In this document: positions 45,914 through 54,715 of the stretch, one piece after another | Layout: every line of letters begins with the position of its first letter | Numbering within the stretch: the stretch's first letter is position 1 | The notes under the pieces: generated by a model | The model's database searches: none | Told to the model about the DNA's origin: nothing | The model's input: only the letters and a program-made list of their open reading frames with translations | NCBI RefSeq assembly: GCF_026427715.1 | Contig: NZ_CP107558.1 | Span: forward strand, 905,001-969,000 | Direction: 5' to 3' | Source: Methylocystis sp. MJC1 | GTDB taxonomy: Bacteria > Pseudomonadota > Alphaproteobacteria > Rhizobiales > Beijerinckiaceae | DNA length: 64,000 nucleotides | Position numbers and translations under genes: made by a program

Positions 45914-46481
45914 CCGCCGCAGCTTTCTCCAAATGCGCGGCGATCTTCTGCATCACCATTTCCCAGGCTTCGCGCTCGGCCTCTCCCGCCGTCTTGTCGA
46001 TCGCGATCTTGAGATAGGCGATCTCGCTGTCGATCTTCTCGCGCGAGAGCCTATCGAGGCGCGTCGCGAGAATCGCCGCTTCCAACACAGCGGCGCGCGC
46101 GCGATTCATGCCAAGGAAAGGTTGATGCGATTCCGTGTGCGTCACGCGGCAAAAGAAGCGTGGGCGCACAGCATCCGCTTCGATGCGCTCCACCTCGAGC
46201 GCTGCATGCGCGAGCGCCGCCGACAGGCGCGGCGTCGGCCAGCCATTCACATCCGTCAGAGGAAAATTACGCACGCCCGTCACAAGACTGGCGAAGATGC
46301 GCGCGTCATCGGTAAAGCTCGCCGTGAGCTTCCCACTGCGTTCGAGATTGCTCAGCGTCGTCGAGGGACGGAAGGGCGCGGCGATCCAATAGCCGCCTTC
46401 TTCGATCAGTCCCAGAGGTGCCACATGCGGCAGGCCTTCCGCCGTCAGCGTTGTGACGACGCATTCATGAATCAGAGGCAT
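45888..46481 (-). CDS. DUF447 family protein (methanopterin-linked)
   Basis: 197 aa. N-terminal MPLIHECVVTTLTAEGLPHV and the flavin-reductase-like beta-barrel (GYWIAAPFRPSTTLSNL) match DUF447, a family of methanogens and H4MPT-using methylotrophs. It may bind FMN; role in cofactor synthesis is inferred from context. The start ATG overlaps the upstream gene by 17 bp. The last residues (PSPTLPR) are encoded by the palindromic element and are probably an acquired tail. Confidence 0.85.
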   Translation of the reverse strand: MPLIHECVVTTLTAEGLPHVAPLGLIEEGGYWIAAPFRPSTTLSNLERSGKLTASFTDDARIFASLVTGVRNFPLTDVNGWPTPRLSAALAHAALEVERIEADAVRPRFFCRVTHTESHQPFLGMNRARAAVLEAAILATRLDRLSREKIDSEIAYLKIAIDKTAGEAEREAWEMVMQKIAAHLEKAAAAPSPTLPR

Positions 46482-47883
46482 TGCCTTTTTCCTCGCGCGC
46501 CTTGCGCATGGTATGTCCCATTTCCTTGAATCGGGCCGCGTCTTCTTCGTCCTTGTCGATGGCGGCGCCGAAATCGAGCGGCTCATCCTGCCGGTAGCGC
46601 TTGCCGAGCTTATAGGCGAGCTCCGCCTTCATCAGCTCCGCGCCGAGATAGAAAGCATGCGCGCCGTCTTGCTCGACTTTCAAATGCGGAAAGAGCGACA
46701 TGGCTTCCGTCTCGACACAGTGGAAGTTCTTCGCGAAGACATGCACGCCGTCGCGCGTCACATCTATGCGGTAGTTCACATCGCGCAATTCACGCGCCAG
46801 CTCGGCGATCTCTTCCGGCGTCGCAGAATAAGGGCGCTTGTCGTGCACTTGCAGCAGCGCGTCGCTGTAGCCTTTCGGCAAAGCGCGATCGGCGCGCGCG
46901 GCATACATCAGGCGCCGCGCCGCATCGTGCTCCTGCAACGTGCGGCGCGTGTGCGGGCTCACCTGCACGGTAAGCAAATGGCGGATGTTCAGCTCGGAGC
47001 AAATGCCGAGCATGGCGGCGGTGACGCCCGCCGAATCGGCGTCGGTGAGTTCGGTGAGATTGCCCGTGCCCATCATGATCTCGGCGTCGGGCTCGCGCGC
47101 GCGGATTTCGACATAACGCGCGATCGAGGCGGCGAAGCCGAAATGGATGGGATCGAGAATCGGATCGAGAATAAAGTCGATCCCGCGACGTCGTGCGATG
47201 CGCGCGGCGCGTTGCAGCGAATCGAGATCGCCATGCGGGCGCGGCACGAGGATCGGCACGAGCGGGGAGTTGTCGGGTAGGATCGACAGCGTCTCTTCGT
47301 CGAGGCTCAAGAGATGATCGACGCCGGCCTTCGCGGCGCGCGTCAGCTCCGCAACACTCGCCGAATCGACCGAGACCTTGAAGCCTTCCGACTTAAGCGC
47401 CGCGATCGTTTCTTCCATATGGTCGAAGGGCGTGTCCGGCAGGCAGCCGAGGTCGATCACATCGGCGCCGGCGCCCCTAAGGTCCCGCGCCTTGGCGACC
47501 ACCTCTGCGACGCTCATCTTCGAGGCGTCGACGATCTCCGCGAAGATGCGCATGTCGTGCCGCGAGAGATCGGGCTTGGCGCCGCCGCGGCCCAGATAGG
47601 CGGGGAGGTCGGCGACCTCCTCGGGCCCGCGCTCGAAGGGCACGCCGAAGCGCTGCGAAAGCGCGTCGAGATCAGCCCGGCAGCGGCCCGGCAGGATAAC
47701 GCGGTCGGCCTCGACTGGGCGGGGCAGGCGGCGCTCGATGATCTCTTGCGTCATCAGAGCAGCGACCTTCACGCCGATGTTGTGGATGCGCCAGCCGCGC
47801 GCCGCCTCGCCGAAGCCGGCGACCATCCGCTCCAGTCGCGGATAGGCCAGATGTCCGGTGAGAAACAGCAGGCGCTCGCTCAT
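46465..47883 (-). CDS. Dihydropteroate-synthase-like protein of the methanopterin pathway
   Basis: 472 aa. Residues about 130-400 form a DHPS-like TIM barrel (GADVIDLGCLPDTPF, FKVSVDSASV, IDFILDPILDPIHFGF). The N-terminal 130 residues (LLFLTGHLAYPRLERMV, RVILPGRCRADL) form an additional domain typical of the archaeal/methylotroph type. It is not the folate enzyme. It has been proposed to join the pterin and the ribofuranosyl-aminobenzene moiety of methanopterin, but I treat this as inference. It is translated with DUF447 through a short overlap. Confidence 0.87.
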   Translation of the reverse strand: MSERLLFLTGHLAYPRLERMVAGFGEAARGWRIHNIGVKVAALMTQEIIERRLPRPVEADRVILPGRCRADLDALSQRFGVPFERGPEEVADLPAYLGRGGAKPDLSRHDMRIFAEIVDASKMSVAEVVAKARDLRGAGADVIDLGCLPDTPFDHMEETIAALKSEGFKVSVDSASVAELTRAAKAGVDHLLSLDEETLSILPDNSPLVPILVPRPHGDLDSLQRAARIARRRGIDFILDPILDPIHFGFAASIARYVEIRAREPDAEIMMGTGNLTELTDADSAGVTAAMLGICSELNIRHLLTVQVSPHTRRTLQEHDAARRLMYAARADRALPKGYSDALLQVHDKRPYSATPEEIAELARELRDVNYRIDVTRDGVHVFAKNFHCVETEAMSLFPHLKVEQDGAHAFYLGAELMKAELAYKLGKRYRQDEPLDFGAAIDKDEEDAARFKEMGHTMRKAREEKGNASDS

Positions 47884-47951
47884 GCTTGGGCTTTCTTGGC
47901 AGGTCTTTAAAGTTACGCGCGGGCGATATGGTCGCTGGGCGTGAGCTCATC

Positions 47952-48074
47952 CCTCCCCTTTACGGGGAGGGTGGCGCGCGAAGCGCGACGGGTGGGGTAA
48001 AACCCAACCGCTGTCATTGCTGCGCGAACCCCACCCGGCGACCTTTGGCCGCCGACCTCCCCGTAAAGGGGAGG
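47952..48074. repeat. 123-bp palindromic element with 19-bp perfect terminal inverted repeats
   Basis: Termini 47952-47970 and 48056-48074 are exact inverted repeats, and nested inside them are GGGTGGGGT and ACCCCACCC. No flanking duplication is seen. It could fold into one long stem in RNA. Confidence 0.8.
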
Positions 48075-48371
48075 TAAGGGGATCAACCACGCCAGATCGC
48101 CATTTGCCCAACTACCTTACGATCCGATTTAGCATGAAGTAGGGGCTTTACCCCAACCCGGCCTGCTTTGCGGGCCGATCCTCCGTCTCGAGGGCTAAGG
48201 GAGTCGTACCGTTTCCATTTGAACGGCTCGCATGGGGCGCTGTGATTCCCGGCGGGCCGAAGGCCCGACCGGGAATCCAGAACCACAAAAGCGCTGGTTT
48301 TGCTCTGGATTCCCGATCGCTCGCTTTGCGACACCGGCCCGATGACGGCGCCACACCACGGATCGACGGGT
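48075..48371. repeat. Intergenic gap with inverted GATTCCCGG/CCGGGAATC repeats
   Basis: No gene is seen between 47884 and 48371. GATTCCCGG (from 48244) pairs with CCGGGAATC (48269 on), and TCTGGATTCCCG (48304-48315) is a further inverted copy of the second arm. Together with the 123-bp element this gap is nearly all palindromic. Confidence 0.6.
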
Positions 48372-48932
48372 TCAGCTCTGCCCTGTCAGCTCGCGCTTGC
48401 GCCGCTCCACAGCCTCCTGCAGCGCGGCGAGGCTTTCGGCGACCTGCGTCGCCTCGAAGGACTTCAGCCGGTCGGTGTTCTCCAGATCGATGCGGCGCGG
48501 ATAGACCATCACCATGCCCTTGGGGGCGCGGGTCTCCAGCTCCGGCGCGGTGTCGCAGGCGAAGACGATGGTCGGCACGCGGCATTTGCCGGCCTGCGCG
48601 AAGACGTTTGTGGCGAGATTGTCCGAGATGCCGGCGACTGCCTTGGCGACCGTGTTCGAGGTCGCGGGCGCGACGACGAGCGTGTGATAGACGTTGTAGT
48701 AGAAATTGCCGACCGGCGCGGCGCTCGCGGTCGTGTCCTTGAAGATGCGGATCGTGTCCGGCAGATCGAGGTCGTGCTTATACATCCGCACGACTTCCGC
48801 CGCCGCCTTGCTGACGAAAAGGTCGCAATGATCGAGGCCGCGGATCATCTCGAGACATTCCGTGAAGAAATGCCCCGAGCCCGTGAGCGCCCATCCCCAA
48901 CGCGGCGAAACGACGTCTTTCTTTTTTGTCAT
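48372..48932 (-). CDS. Flavoprotein of the HFCD family (DmrB-like dihydromethanopterin reductase)
   Basis: 186 aa. WGWALTGSGHFFTECLEMI at the N-terminus and TLVVAPATSNTVAKAVAGIS are the FMN-binding segments of UbiX/PPC-decarboxylase-like flavoproteins. DmrB from methanogens and some methylotrophs belongs here and reduces dihydromethanopterin to H4MPT, and the C1-gene context supports that role. Its start overlaps the stop of the kinase gene upstream by 4 bp. Confidence 0.8.
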   Translation of the reverse strand: MTKKKDVVSPRWGWALTGSGHFFTECLEMIRGLDHCDLFVSKAAAEVVRMYKHDLDLPDTIRIFKDTTASAAPVGNFYYNVYHTLVVAPATSNTVAKAVAGISDNLATNVFAQAGKCRVPTIVFACDTAPELETRAPKGMVMVYPRRIDLENTDRLKSFEATQVAESLAALQEAVERRKRELTGQS

Positions 48933-49564
48933 GAAGCAATCTTCTGTGTTGCGGAAGCGACAGGCGCGCCGGGCAGGGCGCCGCCAGCCATGAGCGCGCC
49001 CGCATTGGCGAGCGCGCGTGGGCCGGCGACGTAGACAGGCATGCCGTCGACATAGTCATGAAAGGCCGCATCCACAATGCCGGCCGAAACGATGCATTCC
49101 AAAGCAGAATCGGCGCCGATATCGATGCTTTTGACCATCAGCAGGGCATCCGCGCCGGTTCGTTGCGCAAGCCAGGCGGCGAGGCTGTCGGAGGTGACAT
49201 CCCAGCCGGGCGTGATGTCGGCGGCGTCCGCGACCATGTTCGAAGGGCGCCACAAAGCGATCTGGCCGCGCCTATGCGCCGCGTCGATCTCCTCGCGCGT
49301 CGCCGCGAGCGCGAGGCCATAGAGGTCGGAGAGCGCCAACGCATATTGCTCCATGGCGAGAATCGCCATGGCGTGCGCGGCTCCTTCAGAAAATCCGAGC
49401 GTCGGCTGCGTGGCGCGCACGGCGTCGGCGAAAGGGCCGCCGCCGCAAACGAGCGTCAGACGATGCGGCCAGCGCTTCAACGCGTCGATCCAGCGCGCGA
49501 GATTGGGCGAGTCATGGAGACTGCCGCCGATCTTCGCGACGAGGAGGGGCGCGCGCGTCGTCAT
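48929..49564 (-). CDS. Amino-acid-kinase-family protein (MfnE-like)
   Basis: About 211 aa. LLVAKIGGSLHDSPNLARWI and TLVCGGGPFADAV are the nucleotide- and substrate-binding loops of the aspartate/uridylate kinase fold. In methanofuran biosynthesis, MfnE of this fold phosphorylates aminomethylfuran phosphate. The neighbouring MfnB-type gene supports that assignment. The ATG at 49564 is preferred to upstream codons overlapping the next gene. Operon: mfnB-folB fusion, this gene, dmrB-like. Confidence 0.8.
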   Translation of the reverse strand: MTTRAPLLVAKIGGSLHDSPNLARWIDALKRWPHRLTLVCGGGPFADAVRATQPTLGFSEGAAHAMAILAMEQYALALSDLYGLALAATREEIDAAHRRGQIALWRPSNMVADAADITPGWDVTSDSLAAWLAQRTGADALLMVKSIDIGADSALECIVSAGIVDAAFHDYVDGMPVYVAGPRALANAGALMAGGALPGAPVASATQKIAS

Positions 49565-49565
49565 G

Positions 49566-50681
49566 TCAATCCGGCAGCGCGCGTCGATGGTCATGACGCT
49601 CACGGCGGATTTTCACGCCGACCGCGCCCGGCGCGACGTCGAGCTTCTCGACCTGCACGGTCACCGTGCGCACGCGTTCGTGCAGCAGCACGCTTTCGGC
49701 GAGGCGTTCGGCGATCGTTTCCACCATGGCGACATGGCCGCTGGCGAGGATCATTTTGATCGCGTCCATGATCACGTCATAGGAAAAGACGGCGCGCATG
49801 TCGTCGGAGATTTCGGCGCGCGTCACCTCGGCGTCGACGTTGAAGCGCACGCGCTGCGTATGGCCATATTCATGCGCATAGGCGCCGACTTCCATCGGCA
49901 CGACATAGTCGTGCAGGAAGACGCAATCCGTGTCGTTGGCTCCCGGCGGCTGCATGAAGCCGCGGGCGATGAGCGCCCATTCGGCCGCCATCTCCTCCAC
50001 GACATCGGGGCGCGTCGGGATGAGGTCGCGCAGGAGGGCGACAGCTTGTGCGGAGAGCGCGCCCTGCCGGTCGCCATGGTCGCAGAGCGCGCCGCGAAAG
50101 CCGATGACGTCGGCGCCGGTGACAAGAAGGCGCGGGACGTCCGGCGGCTCCAGCGCGCCGGCGAGGCCCGCAGCCAAACGCAGCTCGTGGCAGCTGGCGG
50201 TGAATTCGGAAAGCGCGCCGACCGTCATGATGTCGATCAAACGGCCGTTGTTCTTATGCGCCGTGTCGAGCATCGCGCCGTGGAAGCCGGCTCTGGCGAG
50301 CGCGGGCAGGCGCTCGAAATCCGGGCGCAGGTCGGCGAAAAGCACGGCGACGAGCTTCACGCGCTTGGCGATCGGCGCGAGGGCGGCAATGATCTCGTCG
50401 GCGTCGGGCGTCGCGGGCAGGGCGAATTTCACATAATCGACGCCGGTCTCGATTGCTTCCTCGAAGGCCTCGCGGGCGTGGGCCACGTCATGCGGCAGAT
50501 CGACGACGGCGCTGACCGGGCGCCGGCCTGCCACAGCGGCGACGATCTCCTTGACCTGCGCCAACGGCAGCGCGCCCAGCGCGCCGCGGATAGGGTCCTT
50601 GCAGTCGATGATGTCGGCGCCATAGGCGAGGGCGGTCTCCGCCTCCTCTCGCGACAGAACGCTGGCCAACATCAGGGTCAT
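49566..50681 (-). CDS. MfnB (5-formylfuran-3-yl methyl phosphate synthase) fused to dihydroneopterin aldolase
   Basis: 371 aa with two domains. Residues 1-235 are the MfnB/DUF556 barrel that makes the furan ring of methanofuran from glyceraldehyde-3-phosphate: catalytic Lys in DIIDCKDPIRGALG and a second in VDYVKFALPA. Residues about 255-365 resemble FolB, a dihydroneopterin aldolase-type T-fold (CVFLHDYVVPMEVGAYAHE, SYDVIMDAIKMIL, ETIAERLAESVL), that would cut the pterin side chain. The fusion links methanofuran and methanopterin synthesis in one polypeptide. First gene of the minus-strand operon. Confidence 0.88.
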   Translation of the reverse strand: MTLMLASVLSREEAETALAYGADIIDCKDPIRGALGALPLAQVKEIVAAVAGRRPVSAVVDLPHDVAHAREAFEEAIETGVDYVKFALPATPDADEIIAALAPIAKRVKLVAVLFADLRPDFERLPALARAGFHGAMLDTAHKNNGRLIDIMTVGALSEFTASCHELRLAAGLAGALEPPDVPRLLVTGADVIGFRGALCDHGDRQGALSAQAVALLRDLIPTRPDVVEEMAAEWALIARGFMQPPGANDTDCVFLHDYVVPMEVGAYAHEYGHTQRVRFNVDAEVTRAEISDDMRAVFSYDVIMDAIKMILASGHVAMVETIAERLAESVLLHERVRTVTVQVEKLDVAPGAVGVKIRRERHDHRRALPD

Positions 50682-50714
50682 TTATTCGGGCTCCGGTAGA
50701 AACTATTCGCGGCA

Positions 50715-50830
50715 GCTTTCTCCCCTCTCCCGCTTGCGGGAGAGGGTGGCCCCTGCGTCAGCAGGGGTCGGGTGAGGGCCGCCCTCATCTGTCACCGCTT
50801 CGCGGCGACGCCTTCTCCCGCAAGCGGCAG
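50715..50830. repeat. Palindromic intergenic repeat
   Basis: CCCTCTCCCGC (50723-50733) and GCGGGAGAGGG (50736-50746) form an exact 11-bp stem. Further G/C palindromes, including CTTCTCCCGCAAGCGG, fill the gap to 50830. Related in composition to the other elements near 45.8, 48.0 and 54.1 kb. Confidence 0.6.
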
Positions 50831-50899
50831 AAGGAAGAACTCCGCGCGCGGCGGATTCTCCATATACGCTCTTGTCACTTCTGTGAATTGCCGCGCGGG

Positions 50900-52210
50900 C
50901 TACTCGATCTGCGACCCATTGGCCGAGAGCACCGCCGCCGCCAGATAGAGCGAGCCGGCGATCAGCACGCGCGGCGGCTGGTCGAAGCTGTGCGAGGCGA
51001 GGATTTGCAGCGCCTCCTCGACATTGTTGGCGTAGGCCGCCACAGCAATGCCTTCGGCCCTGGCGAGCGCGGCGACTTCTTCCGGCGGCCAGCTCTTGTG
51101 CTCGCCCTCGACCGGCACGGCGACCATCTCGCGGGCGAGGCCCGAGAAATGCCGCAGCAAGGCGCGGACGTCCTTGGTCGTCTGCGCGCCGCAGATCAGC
51201 GCCAGCGGGCGGGGGGAGCGGTCGTGGAACTCGGCCATGGCTTCGGCCAGCACGCGGCCGCCGTCTTCATTGTGCCCGCCGTCGAGCCAGATTTCCGCAT
51301 TGACGGGCGCGAGATCGACGATATGGCCGCGCACCAGCCGTTGGAGCCGCGCCGGCCATTCGGCGCGGGTGAGGCCGGCCTCGATGGCGGAGGTCGGGAG
51401 ATCGGGCGCGACGGCGCGCAGCGCCGCGATCGCGTTGGCGGCGTTCTGATGCTGGTGGCGTCCGGGGAGACGGGGCAGGGGCAAATCGAGCAGCCCGCGC
51501 TCATCCTCGAAGACGAGTCTTCCATTCTCCTCGCGGATGTAGAAATCCTGTCCGGCGACACAGAGCGGGGCGCCGACGCGGCGCGCTTCGCGCTCTAGCA
51601 CTCTCTCCGCCCCCTCCGGCTGGAAGCCGACGATGGCGGGGGCGCCGCGCTTGAAAATGCCCGCCTTCTCATAGGCGATTTTCTCGACGCTATCGCCCAG
51701 GAACTCCATGTGGTCGAGCGACACCGAAGTGACGATCGCCGCCTTGGGGTTCTTGATGACGTTGGTCGCGTCGTAGCGCCCGCCGAGTCCGGTTTCGAGC
51801 AGCAGCCAGTCGGCAGGATTATCCGCAAAGAGCGAGAAGGCGGCCGCCGTCGTCACCTCGAAGAAGGTGATGGGCTGGCCGCCATTGACGTCCTCGCAGC
51901 GCTCCAGAATGGCGTTGAGGCGTGCGTCGTCGACAAGCTTGCCGCCGCCCTCCGCGCCGAGCCGGATGCGCTCGTTGAAGCGGATGAGATGCGGCGAGGT
52001 ATAGACATGCACGCGCTGTCCGGCCGCCTCCAGGATGGCGCGCAGAAAGGCGATGGTCGAGCCCTTGCCATTGGTGCCGGCGACATGGATCGTCGGCGGC
52101 AGACGCAGGTCCGGACGGCCGAGCGCCTCCAGCAGCCGCTCGGTGCGGCCGAGCGACAGGTCGATCTTCTTTGGATGAAGGGTGAGGAGTCGCGACAGAA
52201 TCGCGTCCAT
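50900..52210 (-). CDS. folC: Bifunctional folylpolyglutamate/dihydrofolate synthase
   Basis: 436 aa. It adds glutamates to folates. The ATP-binding loop HVAGTNGKGSTIAFL, the omega-loop YTSPHLIRFNERI and the central-domain VTSVSLDHMEFLG are clear. The C-terminal ligase domain contains VWLDGGHN-like IWLDGGHNEDGG. The ATG at 52210 is chosen; upstream codons overlap the accD gap. Third gene of trpA-accD-folC, the usual alphaproteobacterial order. Confidence 0.95.
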   Translation of the reverse strand: MDAILSRLLTLHPKKIDLSLGRTERLLEALGRPDLRLPPTIHVAGTNGKGSTIAFLRAILEAAGQRVHVYTSPHLIRFNERIRLGAEGGGKLVDDARLNAILERCEDVNGGQPITFFEVTTAAAFSLFADNPADWLLLETGLGGRYDATNVIKNPKAAIVTSVSLDHMEFLGDSVEKIAYEKAGIFKRGAPAIVGFQPEGAERVLEREARRVGAPLCVAGQDFYIREENGRLVFEDERGLLDLPLPRLPGRHQHQNAANAIAALRAVAPDLPTSAIEAGLTRAEWPARLQRLVRGHIVDLAPVNAEIWLDGGHNEDGGRVLAEAMAEFHDRSPRPLALICGAQTTKDVRALLRHFSGLAREMVAVPVEGEHKSWPPEEVAALARAEGIAVAAYANNVEEALQILASHSFDQPPRVLIAGSLYLAAAVLSANGSQIE

Positions 52211-52230
52211 GGTGCCGCGCCTTTCGTATA

Positions 52231-53094
52231 TCAGGCGGCGCGGCGCGGCGGCGTCTTGGTGAGCAGGCCGCACAGGCGCGCGAGCGTATCGCGCATCTCC
52301 TGGCGCGGGGTCACCATGTCGACCATGCCGTGATCACGCAAATATTCCGCGCGCTGGAAGCCTTCGGGCAGCTTCTCGCGAATGGTCTGCTCGATGACGC
52401 GGGCGCCGGCGAAGCCGATGATGGCGCCTGGCTCGGCGATCTGCACGTCGCCCAGCATGGCGTAGGAGGCGGTGACACCGCCTGTCGTCGGATTGGTGAG
52501 CACGACGATATAGGGCAGGCGCGCGTCGCGCAGGCGCTGCACGGCGATCGTCGTGCGCGGCATCTGCATCAGCGAGAACATGCCTTCCTGCATGCGGGCG
52601 CCGCCGGAGGCGGTGAAGATGATGAAGGGCGTGCGCTTGGCGAGGGCGTGTTCGGCCCCCGCGACGATCGCCTCGCCGGCCGCCATGCCCAGCGAGCCGC
52701 CAAGGAACTCGAAGTCCTGAATGGCGACCGTCACCTGTGAGCCGTCGAGCCGGCCCGTGGCGAGCGTCACGGCGTCCTGGGCGCCGGTCTTGAGGCGATA
52801 TTCCTTCAACTTGTCGACATAGCGCTTGATGTCGCGGAACTTCAGCGGGTCGACCGGCGCTTCGGGCGTCGGCAGAAGCTCCAGTTCGCCATTGTCGAAG
52901 AGATTGGTCAGCCGCACGTCGACCGGGCAGCGCATATGATAGCCCGAACTCGGCACGACATAGAGATTGGCCTCGATGTCCTTATGGAAGACGAGCTGGC
53001 CGCTCTCGGGGCATTTCACCCAAAGATTTTCCGGCGCCTCCCGCTTGATGAGGGCTTTGATCTTCGGCGGAACGACGTTGGAATACCAGTTCAT
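52231..53094 (-). CDS. accD: Acetyl-CoA carboxylase carboxyltransferase subunit beta
   Basis: 287 aa. It transfers CO2 from biotin to acetyl-CoA together with AccA. The core ([51 protein letters not shown]) is intact. The N-terminal zinc ribbon of the E. coli protein is lost: where four Cys are expected there is only KCPESG, and the second pair reads VVPSSGYHM. This loss is common in alphaproteobacteria. The start overlaps the trpA stop (ATGA). Confidence 0.96.
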   Translation of the reverse strand: MNWYSNVVPPKIKALIKREAPENLWVKCPESGQLVFHKDIEANLYVVPSSGYHMRCPVDVRLTNLFDNGELELLPTPEAPVDPLKFRDIKRYVDKLKEYRLKTGAQDAVTLATGRLDGSQVTVAIQDFEFLGGSLGMAAGEAIVAGAEHALAKRTPFIIFTASGGARMQEGMFSLMQMPRTTIAVQRLRDARLPYIVVLTNPTTGGVTASYAMLGDVQIAEPGAIIGFAGARVIEQTIREKLPEGFQRAEYLRDHGMVDMVTPRQEMRDTLARLCGLLTKTPPRRAA

Positions 53095-53981
53095 GCCCAA
53101 AGCCTCTTGAGCCAGGAAAATGCGCCGCCGTTCTTGGCCGGGGACGCGCCGGGCGCCGCCCGTGCGCTCCGTACTCCGGCCGCAATGCTCGCAACGAGAG
53201 AGGTCACGGCCTCGACGCTTTTTTCGGTTGCCTTGCCGCCCTCGTCGAGCGACGCCTTCAACGCCTCGACCAGCGCCGAGCCGACCACGACGCCATCCGC
53301 GTAACGGGCGATTTCGGCGGCGTTTTGGGCGTTCTTGACGCCGAAGCCCACCGCGATCGGCAGCTTCGTATGTCCCTTGATCCGCTTCACGGCCTCGCTC
53401 ACGCCGGCGTAATCCGCGAGCGCCGCGCCGGTGATGCCAGTCAGCGACACATAATAGACGAAGCCTGAGGTGTTTGCGAGCACCTTGGGCAGGCGCTTGT
53501 CGTCGGTCGTGGGGGTGGCGAGGCGGATGAAATTCAACCCTGCGTCGCGTGCCGGGACACAGAGCTCGGCGTCTTCCTCCGGGGGCAGATCGACGACGAT
53601 CAGCCCGTCCACGCCCGCCGCCTTGGCGTCGGCGAGGAACTTATCGACGCCGTAGACATAGATCGGATTGTAATAGCCCATCAGCACGATGGGGGTGGCG
53701 TTGTCCCCGGCGCGGAAATCCTTGACGAGCTGCAGCGTCCCCTTCACCGTCGCGCCGGCCTTGAGCGCCCTGAGCCCCGCCGCCTGGATCGCCGGGCCGT
53801 CGGCCATGGGGTCGGTGAAGGGCATGCCGAGCTCGATGACGTCGGCGCCGGCGGCCGGCAGCGCCTTGAGGATGTCGAGCGAGGTCACGGGGCCAGGGTC
53901 GCCCGCCATCACGAAAGTCACGAGAGCGGCGCGCCCTTCGGATTTCAGGGCGGCGAAACGGTCGTCGATACGGGTGGACAT
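53091..53981 (-). CDS. trpA: Tryptophan synthase alpha chain
   Basis: 296-aa TIM barrel that cleaves indole-3-glycerol phosphate. The catalytic Glu and Asp are in [17 protein letters not shown]. The phosphate-binding loop ([12 protein letters not shown]) and the SLTGITGA loop are present. trpB is not in the window; it would normally precede trpA, but a repeat and a hypothetical gene intervene. Confidence 0.96.
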   Translation of the reverse strand: MSTRIDDRFAALKSEGRAALVTFVMAGDPGPVTSLDILKALPAAGADVIELGMPFTDPMADGPAIQAAGLRALKAGATVKGTLQLVKDFRAGDNATPIVLMGYYNPIYVYGVDKFLADAKAAGVDGLIVVDLPPEEDAELCVPARDAGLNFIRLATPTTDDKRLPKVLANTSGFVYYVSLTGITGAALADYAGVSEAVKRIKGHTKLPIAVGFGVKNAQNAAEIARYADGVVVGSALVEALKASLDEGGKATEKSVEAVTSLVASIAAGVRSARAAPGASPAKNGGAFSWLKRLWA

Positions 53982-54002
53982 ATTGGCGGCGATCTCTCGG
54001 TT

Positions 54003-54115
54003 CCCCCCTTCTCCTGCCGGAGAAGGCGCCGCGCGGATGCGCGGCCGATGCGGGCTCTCACCGGCCCCCGCTCACGCTGGGGCCACTCTCGCCCGCAAGC
54101 GGGAGAGGAGAGAGC
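54003..54115. repeat. Palindromic intergenic repeat upstream of trpA
   Basis: Several adjacent G/C-rich palindromes (TCTCCTGCCGGAGA, CGCGCGGATGCGCG, CCCGCAAGCGGG). It lies where the trpA operon promoter or a leader would be. The rest of the gap to 54254 shows no gene. Confidence 0.55.
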
Positions 54116-54254
54116 GTGGGTGCTGATTATTCCGTGGCCAGCGTTCCGTCCACCTCTTTATGACGAGGAGGGAGGGGCCCCAATGGTTGGCGACGCCTCG
54201 ATTTTCCCGGCTGGCTTAAGGCCCGGCACGTTATTTCCACAGAGTTGAAAGGAT

Positions 54255-54653
54255 TCACGGCGGGGAAATTGAGCCGGGTTGGACAGGCCCCTGTGAAATT
54301 AAGGGCTCAGACGACGATACAACGTCGAAAGCCTCCTCACCAATAAACAATATGTAATGCTTTACCCCCTCAAAATCACGAGTGCAAAGGCTTTCCTGTC
54401 GAAGCCAGTCAGTCAAGTCGCTCTGCTCGTCCAAAAAAGCGATAGCACGTTTCGCTCCCAAATCTCTCTGCAATTTAAGGCGTATTCCCTCGTCAGTTAT
54501 GCGAACAAGCAGCACTTCTTCAAACAAAAATTCAATGAGGACAGATCCTGACTGGTCACGTCCTTCGATCCGCAGAGATCCATCATCATATATTAGCCTA
54601 GAGGACGATATCCTGCCGGGCAGACAATAGTATTGCTTGTATCTGTTCTTCAT
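54255..54653 (-). CDS. Hypothetical protein
   Basis: 132 aa, family not recognised. It is notably more A/T-rich than its neighbours, with codons such as ATA, AGA and TTA, suggesting recent acquisition. The middle (SVLIEFLFEEVLLVRITDEG, LKLQRDLGAKRAIAFLDE) suggests a small alpha/beta protein. No signal peptide or TM segment. It lies between trpA and the kup pair and separates two core operons. Confidence 0.6.
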   Translation of the reverse strand: MKNRYKQYYCLPGRISSSRLIYDDGSLRIEGRDQSGSVLIEFLFEEVLLVRITDEGIRLKLQRDLGAKRAIAFLDEQSDLTDWLRQESLCTRDFEGVKHYILFIGEEAFDVVSSSEPLISQGPVQPGSISPP

Positions 54654-54715
54654 ATCGAACTTCGCCCTGAGTTCTGTTGCCAGACTGAGGCCTCGTTTAC
54701 CATGTCTGCATTAAC

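Noticed and set aside
49353..50699. 448-codon plus-strand open frame
   Set aside because: Antisense of the MfnB-FolB fusion and MfnE-like genes.
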